Source of the DNA: Planctomycetota bacterium
GTDB taxonomy: Bacteria; Planctomycetota; UBA1135; UBA2386
Assembly (NCBI GenBank): GCA_020638735.1
Contig: JACKHZ010000010.1
Location: 558,001-622,000 of the forward strand
Direction: 5' to 3'
Length of the DNA: 64,000 nucleotides
The notes under the pieces are model-generated. The model saw nothing but the letters and a program-made list of their open reading frames with translations, did no database searches and had not been told where the DNA came from. A program made the translations under genes and the position numbers. Shown here one piece after another: positions 15,485 through 24,560 of this stretch (position 1 is its first letter; each line of letters opens with the position of its first letter).

Positions 15485-16890
15485 ACGACTTCGCGATCGA
15501 TCGCCGCGCGGTGCTCGCCGCCGCGGGCGCCGCGCTCGGCGCGCGGCTCGTGCCTGGGCAGGTCCTGTCGGCAGCACCGCACGACCCCGTCGGCGACCTG
15601 CCGCACCATGCGCCGCGCGCGAAGCGCATCGTCGTCTTGTTCATGGCCGGCGCGCCGTCGCCGATGGACCTGCTCGACGACAAGCCGATGCTGCGCAAGT
15701 TCGACGGCGACTTCGCGCCGGAGGAGCTGATCAAGGGCCAGCGCTTCGCCTTCTTGAAGGGGCGCCCCAAGCTGCTCGGCTCGCCGTTCCGCTTCTCCCG
15801 CCACGGCGAACGCGGCGTCGAGGTCAGCGAGCTGCTGCCGCACATCGCGTCGATCGTCGACCACATCGCGCTGGTGCGGTCGGTGCGCACCGAGCCGTTC
15901 AATCACGGGCCGGCGCAGGTGTTCGCCAACACCGGCCACCATCTGGTCGGGCGGCCGAGCCTCGGCAGCTGGCTGCTCTACGGACTCGGCGCCGAGACCC
16001 GCGACCTGCCGGGATTCTGCGTGCTGGTGTCGGGCAAGATCGACCCTGGCGCAGGTTCGGCGTGCTGGTCGAGCGGCTTCCTGCCGTCGACGCACGGCGG
16101 CGTGGAGCTGCGCACGCGCGGCGACCTGGTGCCGTGCGTCAGCGATCCCGAAGGCGTCGATCGCGCGGCGCGCAAGCGCGGCATCGACCTGTTGAGCGCG
16201 CTCAACGACCGTCGCGGCGCGGTGCTCGGGGACCCCGAGATCGCCGCGCGCACCGCCGCCTACCAGCTCGCCTACCGCATGCAGGACTCGGCGCCGGAGC
16301 TGGCCGACCTCGCCGCCGAGCCCGAGCACGTGCACAAGCTCTACGGCAGCGAGCCGGGCAAGCGCTCGTTCGCCAACAACTGCCTGCTCGCCCGGCGGCT
16401 GCTCGAACGCGGCGCCCGCTGTGTGCAGGTCATCCATCGCGGCTGGGACCACCACGGCACCGACAAGAGCGACGATCTGCTGCACGGGCTGCCTGACATG
16501 TGCCAGCAGACCGATCGCGCGGCCGCGGCGCTGGTGCTGGACCTGCAGCAGCGCGGCATGCTCGACGACACGCTGGTGGTGTGGGGCGGCGAGTTCGGCC
16601 GCACGCCGATGCAGGAGGTGCGCAACTCGACCTTCCTCGGCCGCGACCACAACCCGCGCGCGTTCCCGATGTGGTTCGCCGGCGGCGGCATCAAGGTGGG
16701 GCAGACGATCGGCGCGACCGACGAGCTGGGCTACACGGTCGCCGAGGATCCGGTGCACATGCACGACGTGCACGCGACGCTGTTGCATCTGCTCGGCATC
16801 GACCACGAACGACTGACCTTCCGCTTCCAGGGCCGCGACTACCGGCTGACCGACGTGCACGGCAAGGTGCAGAAGAAGCTGCTGGCCTGA
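15481..16890 (+). CDS. DUF1501 protein, Tat-exported
   Basis: A 469-aa member of DUF1501, a sulfatase/alkaline-phosphatase-superfamily relative found with DUF1549/DUF1553 in planctomycetes. The N-terminus DFAIDRRAVLAAAGAALGAR is a twin-arginine-type leader. Family landmarks follow: RIVVLFMAGAPSPMDLLDDK, NHGPAQVFANTGHH, VIHRGWDHHG and the VWGGEFGRTPMQ block with its metal-type residues. The ATG at 15481 is chosen because it overlaps the preceding stop (ATGA) and gives a proper Tat leader. The two genes should be translated together and probably act on the same exported substrate. Confidence 0.92.
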   Translation: MNDFAIDRRAVLAAAGAALGARLVPGQVLSAAPHDPVGDLPHHAPRAKRIVVLFMAGAPSPMDLLDDKPMLRKFDGDFAPEELIKGQRFAFLKGRPKLLGSPFRFSRHGERGVEVSELLPHIASIVDHIALVRSVRTEPFNHGPAQVFANTGHHLVGRPSLGSWLLYGLGAETRDLPGFCVLVSGKIDPGAGSACWSSGFLPSTHGGVELRTRGDLVPCVSDPEGVDRAARKRGIDLLSALNDRRGAVLGDPEIAARTAAYQLAYRMQDSAPELADLAAEPEHVHKLYGSEPGKRSFANNCLLARRLLERGARCVQVIHRGWDHHGTDKSDDLLHGLPDMCQQTDRAAAALVLDLQQRGMLDDTLVVWGGEFGRTPMQEVRNSTFLGRDHNPRAFPMWFAGGGIKVGQTIGATDELGYTVAEDPVHMHDVHATLLHLLGIDHERLTFRFQGRDYRLTDVHGKVQKKLLA

Positions 16891-17029
16891 ACGGTGCGGC
16901 GGCACTCTTGCCGTTCTGCAGTTTGTCTCACGCGTGAGTCGGCCATGGCAGCGCGCGCTCGGCGGCGGGCTGTCGAGCCTCGCGACACGTCTCGCTCCGG
17001 GTGTCCGATAGCGCGGCACGGAAGGAGAC

Positions 17030-18028
17030 ATGCAGCGAGAGACGACACCTCTTGCCCGGGCGCTGGTGGCGCTGTCGGGCCTGGCGCTCTGCGCGGCCGC
17101 AGCCGTCACGACGCTCGATCCGACGGTCGGGCTGGCGGATCCACGTCCCACGGGCGGGCACGACGACGCGTCGGCAGTGGTCCGCGACGATTGGCGCGTG
17201 CTGCCGGCGGTCGCCGGTGACGACGTGGTCGTCGCGGCAGCCGTCGAGGTGGTCGCGGCGCCGCACGAGCAGGTGGACACGGGCCGCGAAGACGTCGTCG
17301 AGCCGCGGCGCGAAGAGCTCGTCGGCGTGCGCGCGCTGCTGGTGGCGCGCAGCGCCGCCGGTCTGCTGTCAGAACGCTTCGTCGAGGGCCTCGACACGAC
17401 GCTCGACGGCGAACGCACCCGTCGCGTCGATTGCAGTGATCGCCAGGCGGTCAGCACCATGGTCGGCGCCGGCGCCGGATGCGCGCTGCTCGCGGGTGCG
17501 CTGACGCCCAACCAGGTGCGCGCCGGGCTGCGTCAACAGACCCTCGGCGCGGAGCTGTTCGGGCTGCAGGTCGCGGCGACGGCGCGGCCGCGCTCGCTCG
17601 GCGCCGAGCAGGTGCGGCGCATCTTCCGCGGGGAGGTGCGCGACTGGCGTGAGCTCGGCTTCGCGCCGGGCCCGATCGTGCCGGTCGTCCCGGCCGACTT
17701 GGCGGTCGCCAGCCGCGCCGCGCGTGCGCTGCTCGGCGATGTCCCGTTCGCCGTCTGCTGCATCCGTGACGACGGTGCGATGCCGCCGGGCGGTGTGCGT
17801 CTGGTGCGGCTCGCGGACGCCGCGGTGACGAACGACCTGCGCCTGCTGCGGATCGGCGACGTGGTGGCGACGCCGGACGCGTTCTTCCGCGGCAACTACC
17901 CGTTCGGGCTGCCGCTGCAGCTGGTCACGCCGGGCCAGCCCGACGCTCGCGCGCACCAGCTGCTGGCGTTCGCGCGCTCCGACGAAGGGAGGGCGCTGCT
18001 CGGCGGCGCGCTCGCCTTCGCCGACTGA
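17030..18028 (+). CDS. PstS-like periplasmic binding protein domain
   Basis: A 332-aa exported protein starting with a hydrophobic leader (LARALVALSGLALCAAAAV). The body matches the phosphate-type substrate-binding fold: SLGAEQVRRIFRGEVRDWRE is close to the usual LTxEQLxxIFxGxIxxWxEL signature, and the end NYPFGLPLQLVTPGQPDARA then LLAFARSDEGRALL matches the terminal helix. The N-terminal 90 residues are Asp/Val-rich and not assigned. No PstC/A/B transporter genes are next to it. A good AAGGAG ribosome-binding site precedes the ATG. A role as a solute sensor or scavenging protein rather than as part of a local transporter is inferred. Confidence 0.7.
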   Translation: MQRETTPLARALVALSGLALCAAAAVTTLDPTVGLADPRPTGGHDDASAVVRDDWRVLPAVAGDDVVVAAAVEVVAAPHEQVDTGREDVVEPRREELVGVRALLVARSAAGLLSERFVEGLDTTLDGERTRRVDCSDRQAVSTMVGAGAGCALLAGALTPNQVRAGLRQQTLGAELFGLQVAATARPRSLGAEQVRRIFRGEVRDWRELGFAPGPIVPVVPADLAVASRAARALLGDVPFAVCCIRDDGAMPPGGVRLVRLADAAVTNDLRLLRIGDVVATPDAFFRGNYPFGLPLQLVTPGQPDARAHQLLAFARSDEGRALLGGALAFAD

Positions 18029-18058
18029 CGTGCGGGTGAGGGTGTGGCGACACCGGCT

Positions 18059-18087
18059 GCGGGAAAACCCGCGGGGCGGCGCCGCCC
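18059..18087 (+). terminator. GC-rich hairpin pair after the PstS-like gene
   Basis: GCGGG-AAAA-CCCGC (18059-18072) is followed at once by the perfect palindrome GGGCGGCGCCGCCC (18074-18087). There is no U-tract. The tandem hairpins begin 31 bp after the stop codon and probably end or stabilise the transcript. They could equally belong to the leader of the next gene. Confidence 0.4.
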
Positions 18088-18204
18088 GCCGGATCTTCGC
18101 GGATCGGGCACGGTTTGGCCTCAACCGGGTGCGTCGGCATGCCCGATGCCGCCCCGACACAGGTCGACGACAACCAGCGTCGGCCGGATGGAGAGCAAGC
18201 CACC

Positions 18205-20454
18205 ATGCCCACGTCGAAGATCTTCACCGCGTCCCTTCTCCTGCTTGGTCTCGCTGCATGTAGCGGCGGCTCCGACAGCAGCACCGGCAGCGTGCAAGGC
18301 CTGCAGGCCCCGCAGCAGGTGACCATCGTCGAAGCCGAAGGCAACAGCGGCGCGAGCTCGCTGCGTCTGTCGCCCGAGCTGCGCGGCGTCACCGGCAGCG
18401 ACTACACGACCGATCCGGTGCGCTTCTGGATCGAGGACTCGTCGATGAAGCCGCTCGACACGGTCAACATGATCCTGAGCAGCCTGCAGCAGACGCGCTA
18501 TTGGGAGCAGACCAATCAAGGTGCGTATGTCGCGCTGGTCGCTTCGGACGAGGAAGGCGGCGGCGGTGAGCGCGGCAACAGCGGCACCAGCTACGAGAAG
18601 TGGACGGTGCTGTCGACGCGGCGCGACAACGACTCGCCGCAGATCGTCAGCTTCTGGATCGCCCAGGAGGAGTCGATGGGGCAGAACATCCCGTCGATCA
18701 TCTACGGCAAGTTGACCGTGACGGCGGAGCCGAGCGATTCGCAGCCGCTCGGCGCGTTCACGCTCTACTTCAAGAACCTCGAGGCGTCGGCGTCGCCGTC
18801 CAGCACCGACACGATGTTCCAGGGCTACCTGCGCACCGTCGCGCGCAACGACAGCCAGAGTGAGCTCGAGTTCTACATGTGGCACGGCGACGTCGACTCG
18901 ACGCCCGGCGTCGGCGAGTATGCGATGCGCGATCGCGTGCACGTCGTCGGTGACCCTGCCAACGACAGCGGCCGCGCCTACACGCAGTCCGTGTTCGTGC
19001 AGAACAGCGGCTCGGTCTACACCGAGGAGGGCGAGTGGCAGCTGCAGTTCAACGCCGACTACGTCGCGCGCCGTGACGTGACCAACAGCAACACGCTGGC
19101 CGTGCTGGATCGCAACGACTACGTGTCGACCGTCTATCGCTACGGCGTCTACGACGCGACGTCCGAGGGCCGCATCGAGATGAGCGGCGGCTTCCCGATC
19201 GAGACTTCGAACGGCGCCAACGGCTGGGCGGGCTATTACGGCATCTGGTTCCCCAACGACGTCACGGTGACCGACGGCATGTCCGTGCTGCGGCGCTCGT
19301 TCGCCGACAACTCGACGACGCCGTACACGCTGTTCGTCGCGCCCGGTCGCCTCGAGAAGCGCTCGCGCTCGGCGATCACCTTCGCCGACATCCAGGACGA
19401 GGTGCTCGAGTACTTCAACCCGAACACCGGCAACGACCTGCAGGTGCTGTGGGACGGCAGCGACTTCGTCAAGGTCGGGCTGCGCAACGGCAACGGCGGC
19501 TACGACCCGATCGACCCGGCGGTCAGCATCGCGTCGTCGTTCACGACCGGGCAGTGGGTGTCGTGCTGGAGCCAGGCGCGCGGGCAGGTCGAGTGGACGT
19601 GGCCGGCGACGCTGAGCGGCACCACCGAGGCGTATGTCTGGCAGAGCGAGACGATCACCGCCGACTCGGCCGACATGGCCAACGGCGATCTGACGCTGCA
19701 CGGATACTTCAATCAGCTCCGCGCCAACATCACCAGCGACCAGGCCAACTTCCAGAACAGCGAGTCGCCCTACCTGCCGGACGCGACCGACGTCAGCACC
19801 GGCAACACGGACTACACGTTCGACAAGGAGACGCTGCTGCTGCTGATCGGCAGCGACCCGGTGACGCTCGCGAACGGCGTCACGGTCACGCAGGGGCCTG
19901 GCATGTTCGGCTTCAACTGCGGCCCGCTGTTCGCGACGGCGCTGACGTCGTTCGGCGACATCGGCCAGAGCAGCACGACCTATCAGTGGTACACCGGCGA
20001 GAACGAGTGGAACCAGCTGCGCACGCTCAAGGACCAGAACGGCGACTTCGTCGTCTTCGACGCGCCGATCCGCCTGAGCTACACGCACAGTGAGGTCGGT
20101 TCGTCGTTCGACGGCCGCTCGTTCTTCCTCGACTGGGACGGCGCCAACCTCGGCGGCGTGCCCTACGAGCAGAACACCGACAACGGCCGCTGGTACCCGC
20201 TGTTCAACATCCCGACCGGCACCACGATGACCGTCGGTCAGACCACCTACAAGATCAAGCAGCTCGAGGGCGAGCAGCGCATGGTCGAGGTGGGCAGCCC
20301 GAACACCGTCTATGCGGCCGAGGGCTTCGACCTCGACGGCGAGACGATCAGCGAGCCGACCGAGACGCCATACCAGGATCCGGCGATCGGCGCCAAGCCG
20401 AGCGTGACCAAGCCGCCGAAGTACGTCGGCGGCCTCGCGCAAGAAGACCGCTGA
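18205..20454 (+). CDS. Large lipoprotein of unknown function, 749 aa
   Basis: An exported lipoprotein with a clean lipobox (LLGLAACSGGSD). The rest is rich in aromatic, Asn, Ser and Thr residues and is probably all-beta. Recognisable landmarks include YTTDPVRFWIEDSS, VSFWIAQEESMGQ, GWAGYYGIWFPNDV and a final acidic/Pro-rich tail. No enzymatic motif is seen. I do not recognise the family. The ATG at 18205 is preceded by GGAG at a normal distance; an upstream ATG would bury the lipobox. Codon usage resembles the core genome. It has its own hairpins on both sides, so it is likely a single-gene transcript. Confidence 0.7.
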   Translation: MPTSKIFTASLLLLGLAACSGGSDSSTGSVQGLQAPQQVTIVEAEGNSGASSLRLSPELRGVTGSDYTTDPVRFWIEDSSMKPLDTVNMILSSLQQTRYWEQTNQGAYVALVASDEEGGGGERGNSGTSYEKWTVLSTRRDNDSPQIVSFWIAQEESMGQNIPSIIYGKLTVTAEPSDSQPLGAFTLYFKNLEASASPSSTDTMFQGYLRTVARNDSQSELEFYMWHGDVDSTPGVGEYAMRDRVHVVGDPANDSGRAYTQSVFVQNSGSVYTEEGEWQLQFNADYVARRDVTNSNTLAVLDRNDYVSTVYRYGVYDATSEGRIEMSGGFPIETSNGANGWAGYYGIWFPNDVTVTDGMSVLRRSFADNSTTPYTLFVAPGRLEKRSRSAITFADIQDEVLEYFNPNTGNDLQVLWDGSDFVKVGLRNGNGGYDPIDPAVSIASSFTTGQWVSCWSQARGQVEWTWPATLSGTTEAYVWQSETITADSADMANGDLTLHGYFNQLRANITSDQANFQNSESPYLPDATDVSTGNTDYTFDKETLLLLIGSDPVTLANGVTVTQGPGMFGFNCGPLFATALTSFGDIGQSSTTYQWYTGENEWNQLRTLKDQNGDFVVFDAPIRLSYTHSEVGSSFDGRSFFLDWDGANLGGVPYEQNTDNGRWYPLFNIPTGTTMTVGQTTYKIKQLEGEQRMVEVGSPNTVYAAEGFDLDGETISEPTETPYQDPAIGAKPSVTKPPKYVGGLAQEDR

Positions 20455-20482
20455 AGCGACGGCAGCCGAGGCGACTGGGGGG

Positions 20483-20505
20483 CCGCGCCGGATCTGCCGG
20501 CGCGG
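20483..20505 (+). terminator. Perfect 9-bp hairpin after the 749-aa lipoprotein gene
   Basis: CCGCGCCGG and CCGGCGCGG pair perfectly around a five-base ATCTG loop, 28 bp after the stop codon. No U-tract follows, as is usual in this GC-rich sequence. Read as a transcript end. Confidence 0.5.
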
Positions 20506-20562
20506 TAGCATGCGCGGATCCCCCCGATCCGTCCCTTGGCCCTCTCCCCTCTGGAGGTCCGC

Positions 20563-21411
20563 ATGCCCCGACTGCTCTCGCTCGGCGGCACGCTCGCCGC
20601 GTGCCTGCTCACCGCCTGCTCGACGACCGCGCGTCCTGCGCCGTTGGCCGTGCAGGACACCTTCGTCGTCGACTACCAGGGCCGCGTCCAGCCGGTCGAG
20701 CGGTTGTCCGACGACGCCCTGATGGCCGGCGACGATGCGATGGCGCAGCTCAGCGGCACCGGCAGCGCCGTGCAGATGCAGGCGCTGCTGGTCGAGTTGC
20801 CGACCGACGAAGTGCGCGCGCTGCTGCCGACGTGGCCGCGCAAGGGGCCGCGCCTGCAGGGCGCGCACATCGAGCGCGAGGACCTGCTCGGGCGCCTCGA
20901 CGACTGGCGCCGCCGCAACCTCGTCGCCGCGGAGTCGGCGTTGGTCGGGGACTTCGGCGTCGAGGCGACGTTCCGCAGCCTCAGCCGCCGTGCCTACATC
21001 TCGCACCTCGACATCGAATGCGGCGCCGACCCGCTGATGGTCGACCCGCAGATCGGCGTCTACGAATACGGGCTCGAGCTCGGCATCACGCCGCGCCGCG
21101 ACGGCGACGAGACCGCCCTCGCGTTCGATTGGCGCAGCCGCGACCGCATCACGCCCAGCAACGTCGGGCACTACGAAGGCGGCCGCATCGGTTCGATCGA
21201 GCTGCCGATGATGCTGGACCAGCGCGTGCGCGGTCAGGCCGAGGTCGTGCCCGGCGCGGTGTTGATGCTGGGGGCGATGGTCGGCAGCCGGCCGAACACG
21301 GTGTGCCTGCTGTGTGTGGACGTGCGGGACGCGCGCGGGCTCGAAGACGCGCGCGACCGCGGCGTCGCGCTGGCCGCCGGTGCGCAGCAGGCCGCGATCG
21401 ATGCCCGCTGA
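20563..21411 (+). CDS. Lipoprotein, hypothetical, 282 aa
   Basis: An exported lipoprotein with lipobox CLLTACSTT. The ATG at 20563 is fixed by an ideal GGAGG ribosome-binding site five bases upstream. The central and C-terminal parts (YISHLDIECGADPLMVDPQI, then YGLELGITPRR, then a GSIELPMMLDQRVRGQAEVV stretch and PGAVLMLGAMVG) have the strand pattern of secretin-like beta domains seen in uncharacterised planctomycete proteins. That resemblance is weak and the segment is too short for a full secretin. Its 3' end overlaps the enolase-superfamily gene by 11 bp, so the two may be co-translated although no functional link is obvious. Confidence 0.6.
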   Translation: MPRLLSLGGTLAACLLTACSTTARPAPLAVQDTFVVDYQGRVQPVERLSDDALMAGDDAMAQLSGTGSAVQMQALLVELPTDEVRALLPTWPRKGPRLQGAHIEREDLLGRLDDWRRRNLVAAESALVGDFGVEATFRSLSRRAYISHLDIECGADPLMVDPQIGVYEYGLELGITPRRDGDETALAFDWRSRDRITPSNVGHYEGGRIGSIELPMMLDQRVRGQAEVVPGAVLMLGAMVGSRPNTVCLLCVDVRDARGLEDARDRGVALAAGAQQAAIDAR

Positions 21412-22846
21412 CGGGCACGCAACGCAGGTAGCGGTCCGCGAGGTGTCGCTGGAGCGGCGTGCGGTGCAAACGCGAATGCCGTTCCGCTTCGGCGCCGTGA
21501 CCGTCACGGAGACCGAACTGCTGACCTGTCGGATCCGCGTGCGCACGGCCGACGGCCGCGACGGCGAGGGGTGGTCGGGCGATCTGCTCGCGCCGCGTTG
21601 GTTTCGCAAGGACAACGACGCGACGCCGCAGCAGGACGCGGATGAGCTGTTTGCGTCCGTGGTCGCGGCCGCAGACGCGTTCTGTGGGGTCGGTACGGCG
21701 ACACCTTTCGGGTTGTGGCAACAGGTCTTCGGCGCGCGCGTCACCGCGTTGGGTGACGACCAGCCGGATCTGCTGGTGCGCGGCTTCGGCGTCGCGATCG
21801 TCGAGCGCGCGCTGCTCGACGCGGCGTGCCGGCTGCGCGGTCGGCCGTTCGCCGCCGCGCTGCGCGACGACGTGTTCGGCTTCCGGCCGGGTGACGTGCA
21901 CGCGCAGCTCGCCGACTGGGACTGGCGCCGCGACCTGCCGACGCCGCGCCGCAGCATCGCCGTGCGGCACACGGTCGGCATGCTCGATCCGCTGCGCGCC
22001 GTCGACGTGCCCGAAGCGCGCCGCGTCGCCGACGGCCTGCCGCAGGCGCTCGAAGAGGACCTCGACGCCTACCGGCCACGCTGGTTGAAGATCAAGATCG
22101 GCGCCGGCGTCGACGTCGATCGCGCGCGGCTGGCGGCACTGGCGGAGTTCTTCGAGCAGCGTGACGAGGCGCCGGGCTTCTCCCTCGACGGCAACGAGCA
22201 GTACGAGGACCTGACGCAGCTCGCCGAGCTACTGGACGCGGTCGCTGCCGAGCCGCGCGGCGCGCGCTTCCTCGAACGCCTGCTGTGGATCGAGCAGCCG
22301 TTGGCCCGGGCCGTGACCTTCGACCCGGAGCGGCACCGCGCCATCGACCGCGTCACGCGCCGCGCACCGCTGATCCTCGACGAGGCCGACGCCACGCCGC
22401 GCTCGTTCTTGCGCGCGCTCGAGCTCGGCTACCGCGGCGTGTCGGTCAAGAACTGCAAGGGCGTGTTCCGCGCGCTGTGCAACTTCGGCATCTGCCGCCG
22501 CGGCGAAGGTCGCTTCCAGACCGGCGAAGACCTGACCAACATCGGCGTGCTGCCGCTGCAGCAGGACCTGGTGACGATGAGCGTGCTCGGGCTGCCGCAC
22601 GTCGAGCGCAACGGGCACCACTACTGCCGCGGCCTGGATCACCTGCCGGCGGAGCTGGTGCAGCGCGCGCGCGAGGCGCACGGCGACCTCTGGCGCGAGC
22701 TGGCGCCGGGCCGCGAAGGCCACGGCGGCGCCGCGCTGCGCATCGAAGGCGGGGAGGTCGCGATCGGCTCGTTGCTCGACGCGCAGGGCTTCGGCACCGC
22801 GCTCGGCGAGTTGTCGCGTGACCTGCAGGTGGTCGCGCGCGGCTGA
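21401..22846 (+). CDS. Enolase-superfamily enzyme (muconate cycloisomerase / mandelate racemase type)
   Basis: A 481-aa cytoplasmic enzyme that abstracts a proton alpha to a carboxylate. The barrel active site is complete: K230 and K232 in LKIKIG, metal ligands D263 (SLDGNEQ), E298 (WIEQPL) and D327 (ILDEAD), and K350 in VSVKNCKG on the far side. Two opposed lysines suit the muconate-lactonising subgroup, which includes cycloisomerases, dipeptide epimerases and o-succinylbenzoate synthases. The protein is longer than the usual 350-400 residues because of insertions near 100-200 and a C-terminal extension. The start at 21401 overlaps the preceding stop. Substrate unknown. Confidence 0.8.
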   Translation: MPADGHATQVAVREVSLERRAVQTRMPFRFGAVTVTETELLTCRIRVRTADGRDGEGWSGDLLAPRWFRKDNDATPQQDADELFASVVAAADAFCGVGTATPFGLWQQVFGARVTALGDDQPDLLVRGFGVAIVERALLDAACRLRGRPFAAALRDDVFGFRPGDVHAQLADWDWRRDLPTPRRSIAVRHTVGMLDPLRAVDVPEARRVADGLPQALEEDLDAYRPRWLKIKIGAGVDVDRARLAALAEFFEQRDEAPGFSLDGNEQYEDLTQLAELLDAVAAEPRGARFLERLLWIEQPLARAVTFDPERHRAIDRVTRRAPLILDEADATPRSFLRALELGYRGVSVKNCKGVFRALCNFGICRRGEGRFQTGEDLTNIGVLPLQQDLVTMSVLGLPHVERNGHHYCRGLDHLPAELVQRAREAHGDLWRELAPGREGHGGAALRIEGGEVAIGSLLDAQGFGTALGELSRDLQVVARG

Positions 22847-22862
22847 CGGCGACGGCGGTGCG

Positions 22863-24260
22863 TCAGTCGGCGAACGCCGCCATCACCGTCGCGGCGTCGA
22901 TCAGGTGTAGTTCGGGCGGTATCGACTTGGGGCGCTTGGGTGGGAGGCGTGGCACGAACAGGGCGCGAACGATGTTCGCATCAGCGCGCGGAGGCGCGCC
23001 CTTGGCGAGCAGCTGCGCGTAGGTCTTCGCCAGCATGTCGGCCGAAGCTGTCTCTGGAGACCACTTGACCTCGCCGAGCAGGTGCGTGTCGCCGTCGTCG
23101 GTGGCGACGATGTCGAACTCTGGGTCGCCGCCGCGCCAGTAGCGTTGGGCTCGGCCGAACGGGAGGCCGAGCACGCCTTCGAGGCGTGGCACGGCCAGCC
23201 GGCAGAGCTCCTCCCACGCCGCTGCGTCGAGGTGCGGCGCTCGTTCATCGAACAGCTGGAGGCGGCGCGACCGCGGCAGCTGGGCGAGTTGCGCGCGTTT
23301 CGGCGCGACCAACGAGAACCACAGCCGGAGGAACGGATCGGCCAGGCGGTACAGCGCGCGCTTGGTCGAGCGCTCGGGTTCGCCGAACGGTGTTTCGCGC
23401 ACGACCAGGCTCATCTCGAGCAAGCGGGTCATCGACCGGGCGAGGGAGGTGGCCGGCGCGCCGATCCGGCCGGCGATCTCGCTGATCTTGTTGGCACCGC
23501 TGCCGATGGCGTCGAGGATCGGTTTGAGGGCCACCGCCGGGGGCAGTTCCTCGAGCAGCAGCCGCTGTGGCTCGTCGTGAAGGGCACCGAGTGGATCGAG
23601 CACGAGGTGATCCACGGCGGTGCGACGGTCGGCGTGTTCGCTCGCCAGTTCCCAGTAGCGCGGCATGCCGCCCCATACGGCCCACGCCTGCACCGCCTCG
23701 ACGGGCCTGCGCACGCCGAGGGCGGTCGCGATCCAGTTGGGCGGCAGGGGGCGCAGTTCGAAGGCCTCGGTTGCGCGGCCAAAGAGCGGTGCTCCGGCAT
23801 CGAGCACCAGTCCTTGCATCATGCGCTGACTGGAGCCGGCGACCGCCAGTGCCAGCCGGGCCTGCTTCGCGTCGTGGTCGACGAAGCGCTGCAGCATCGC
23901 CGGCAGGTCGGGCGACGATGCGACGAGGTATGGCAGCTCGTCGATGACGAACGGTCCACGCACGCCGGCCTGCTTCGCGTCGCGCGCGAGGCGGGAAAGC
24001 AGCGTGGCCCAATCCGGGTAGTCGACGTCGGCGAAGCCCGGCAGAGCCGCCTCGAGCGACTGGGCCAATCGGCGCCGTTGCTGTGGCGGCGCCGACTCGT
24101 CGGCGACGTGGTAGACACCCTGTTGTCGGCGACACCACTCGAGCAGCAGGCGCGTCTTGCCGACGCGACGACGGCCCCAGACGACGGCCAGGCCGCCGTT
24201 CGGCCGCCTGGCGAAGGTCTGCAGGCGTGCCAGTTCGGTGCTTCGGTCGAGCCAGTCCAT
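22863..24260 (-). CDS. AAA ATPase with DUF234 nuclease-like C-terminus
   Basis: A 465-aa protein of the archaeal-type ATPase group. Walker A is GRRRVGKTRLLLEW near residue 30. The Walker B-like segment is GPFVIDELPYLV. A winged-helix region (ISEIAGRIGAPATSLARSMT) follows. The C-terminal DUF234 domain has PEFDIVATDDGDTHLLGEVK, which fits a PD-(D/E)xK nuclease core. Members are common in archaea and patchy in bacteria, often as single mobile genes; function is not settled. The ATG at 24260 is preferred to an upstream TTG that would sit inside the inverted-repeat operator. The gene is convergent with the enolase-like gene, 16 bp apart. Confidence 0.85.
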   Translation of the reverse strand: MDWLDRSTELARLQTFARRPNGGLAVVWGRRRVGKTRLLLEWCRRQQGVYHVADESAPPQQRRRLAQSLEAALPGFADVDYPDWATLLSRLARDAKQAGVRGPFVIDELPYLVASSPDLPAMLQRFVDHDAKQARLALAVAGSSQRMMQGLVLDAGAPLFGRATEAFELRPLPPNWIATALGVRRPVEAVQAWAVWGGMPRYWELASEHADRRTAVDHLVLDPLGALHDEPQRLLLEELPPAVALKPILDAIGSGANKISEIAGRIGAPATSLARSMTRLLEMSLVVRETPFGEPERSTKRALYRLADPFLRLWFSLVAPKRAQLAQLPRSRRLQLFDERAPHLDAAAWEELCRLAVPRLEGVLGLPFGRAQRYWRGGDPEFDIVATDDGDTHLLGEVKWSPETASADMLAKTYAQLLAKGAPPRADANIVRALFVPRLPPKRPKSIPPELHLIDAATVMAAFAD

Positions 24261-24264
24261 GGCA

Positions 24265-24301
24265 ACATTATGCACCAAGACATAATGTCGGAGTGCATAA
24301 T
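24265..24301 (-). promoter_or_regulatory. Nested inverted-repeat operator and AT-rich promoter of the ATPase gene
   Basis: ACATTATG (24265-24272) pairs with CATAATGT (24281-24288). The overlapping ATTATGCAC (24267-24275) pairs with GTGCATAAT (24293-24301). On the gene strand CATAAT ends six bases before the ATG, so a leaderless -10 box lies inside the repeat. The block is markedly AT-rich for this chromosome. Binding of a dimeric regulator, perhaps the winged-helix ATPase itself, would block transcription; this is inferred. Confidence 0.6.
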
Positions 24302-24560
24302 CTCGCGCGGGCGGTGCGTTCGTGCTGGGCCTGCCTGTGGTGAGAGCTCGCCGGCTCGTCGCGCCTCCCCGGTTGGCCTTCGCCTTGAAGCCGCGCTCGT
24401 CGTAGCTCGCCGGCGAACGGTCTTCTCGGGCTCATCTCGTACTCGCGCGGACCACGCGCCGTGGGGTTGCGGCGCGCGGCCAGTCTAGCGCCCCGATCGC
24501 CGCGGTCGTGCAACCCAGCGCATTGCTTGCAAGTGCCCGCCACCGGCCGAGAATCGCGCC
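24302..24560. other. Intergenic region without a recognised gene
   Basis: The 259 bp between the operator and the OYE-type gene hold no convincing reading frame. The decamer AGCTCGCCGG occurs twice (near 24346 and 24405) and CTTGCAAG forms a small palindrome near 24530. No promoter stands out and nothing else is recognised. Confidence 0.4.

Noticed and set aside
18121..21981. A 1286-codon open frame antisense to the lipoprotein genes
   Set aside because: It spans three sense genes with lipoboxes and ribosome-binding sites and encodes no recognisable domain.
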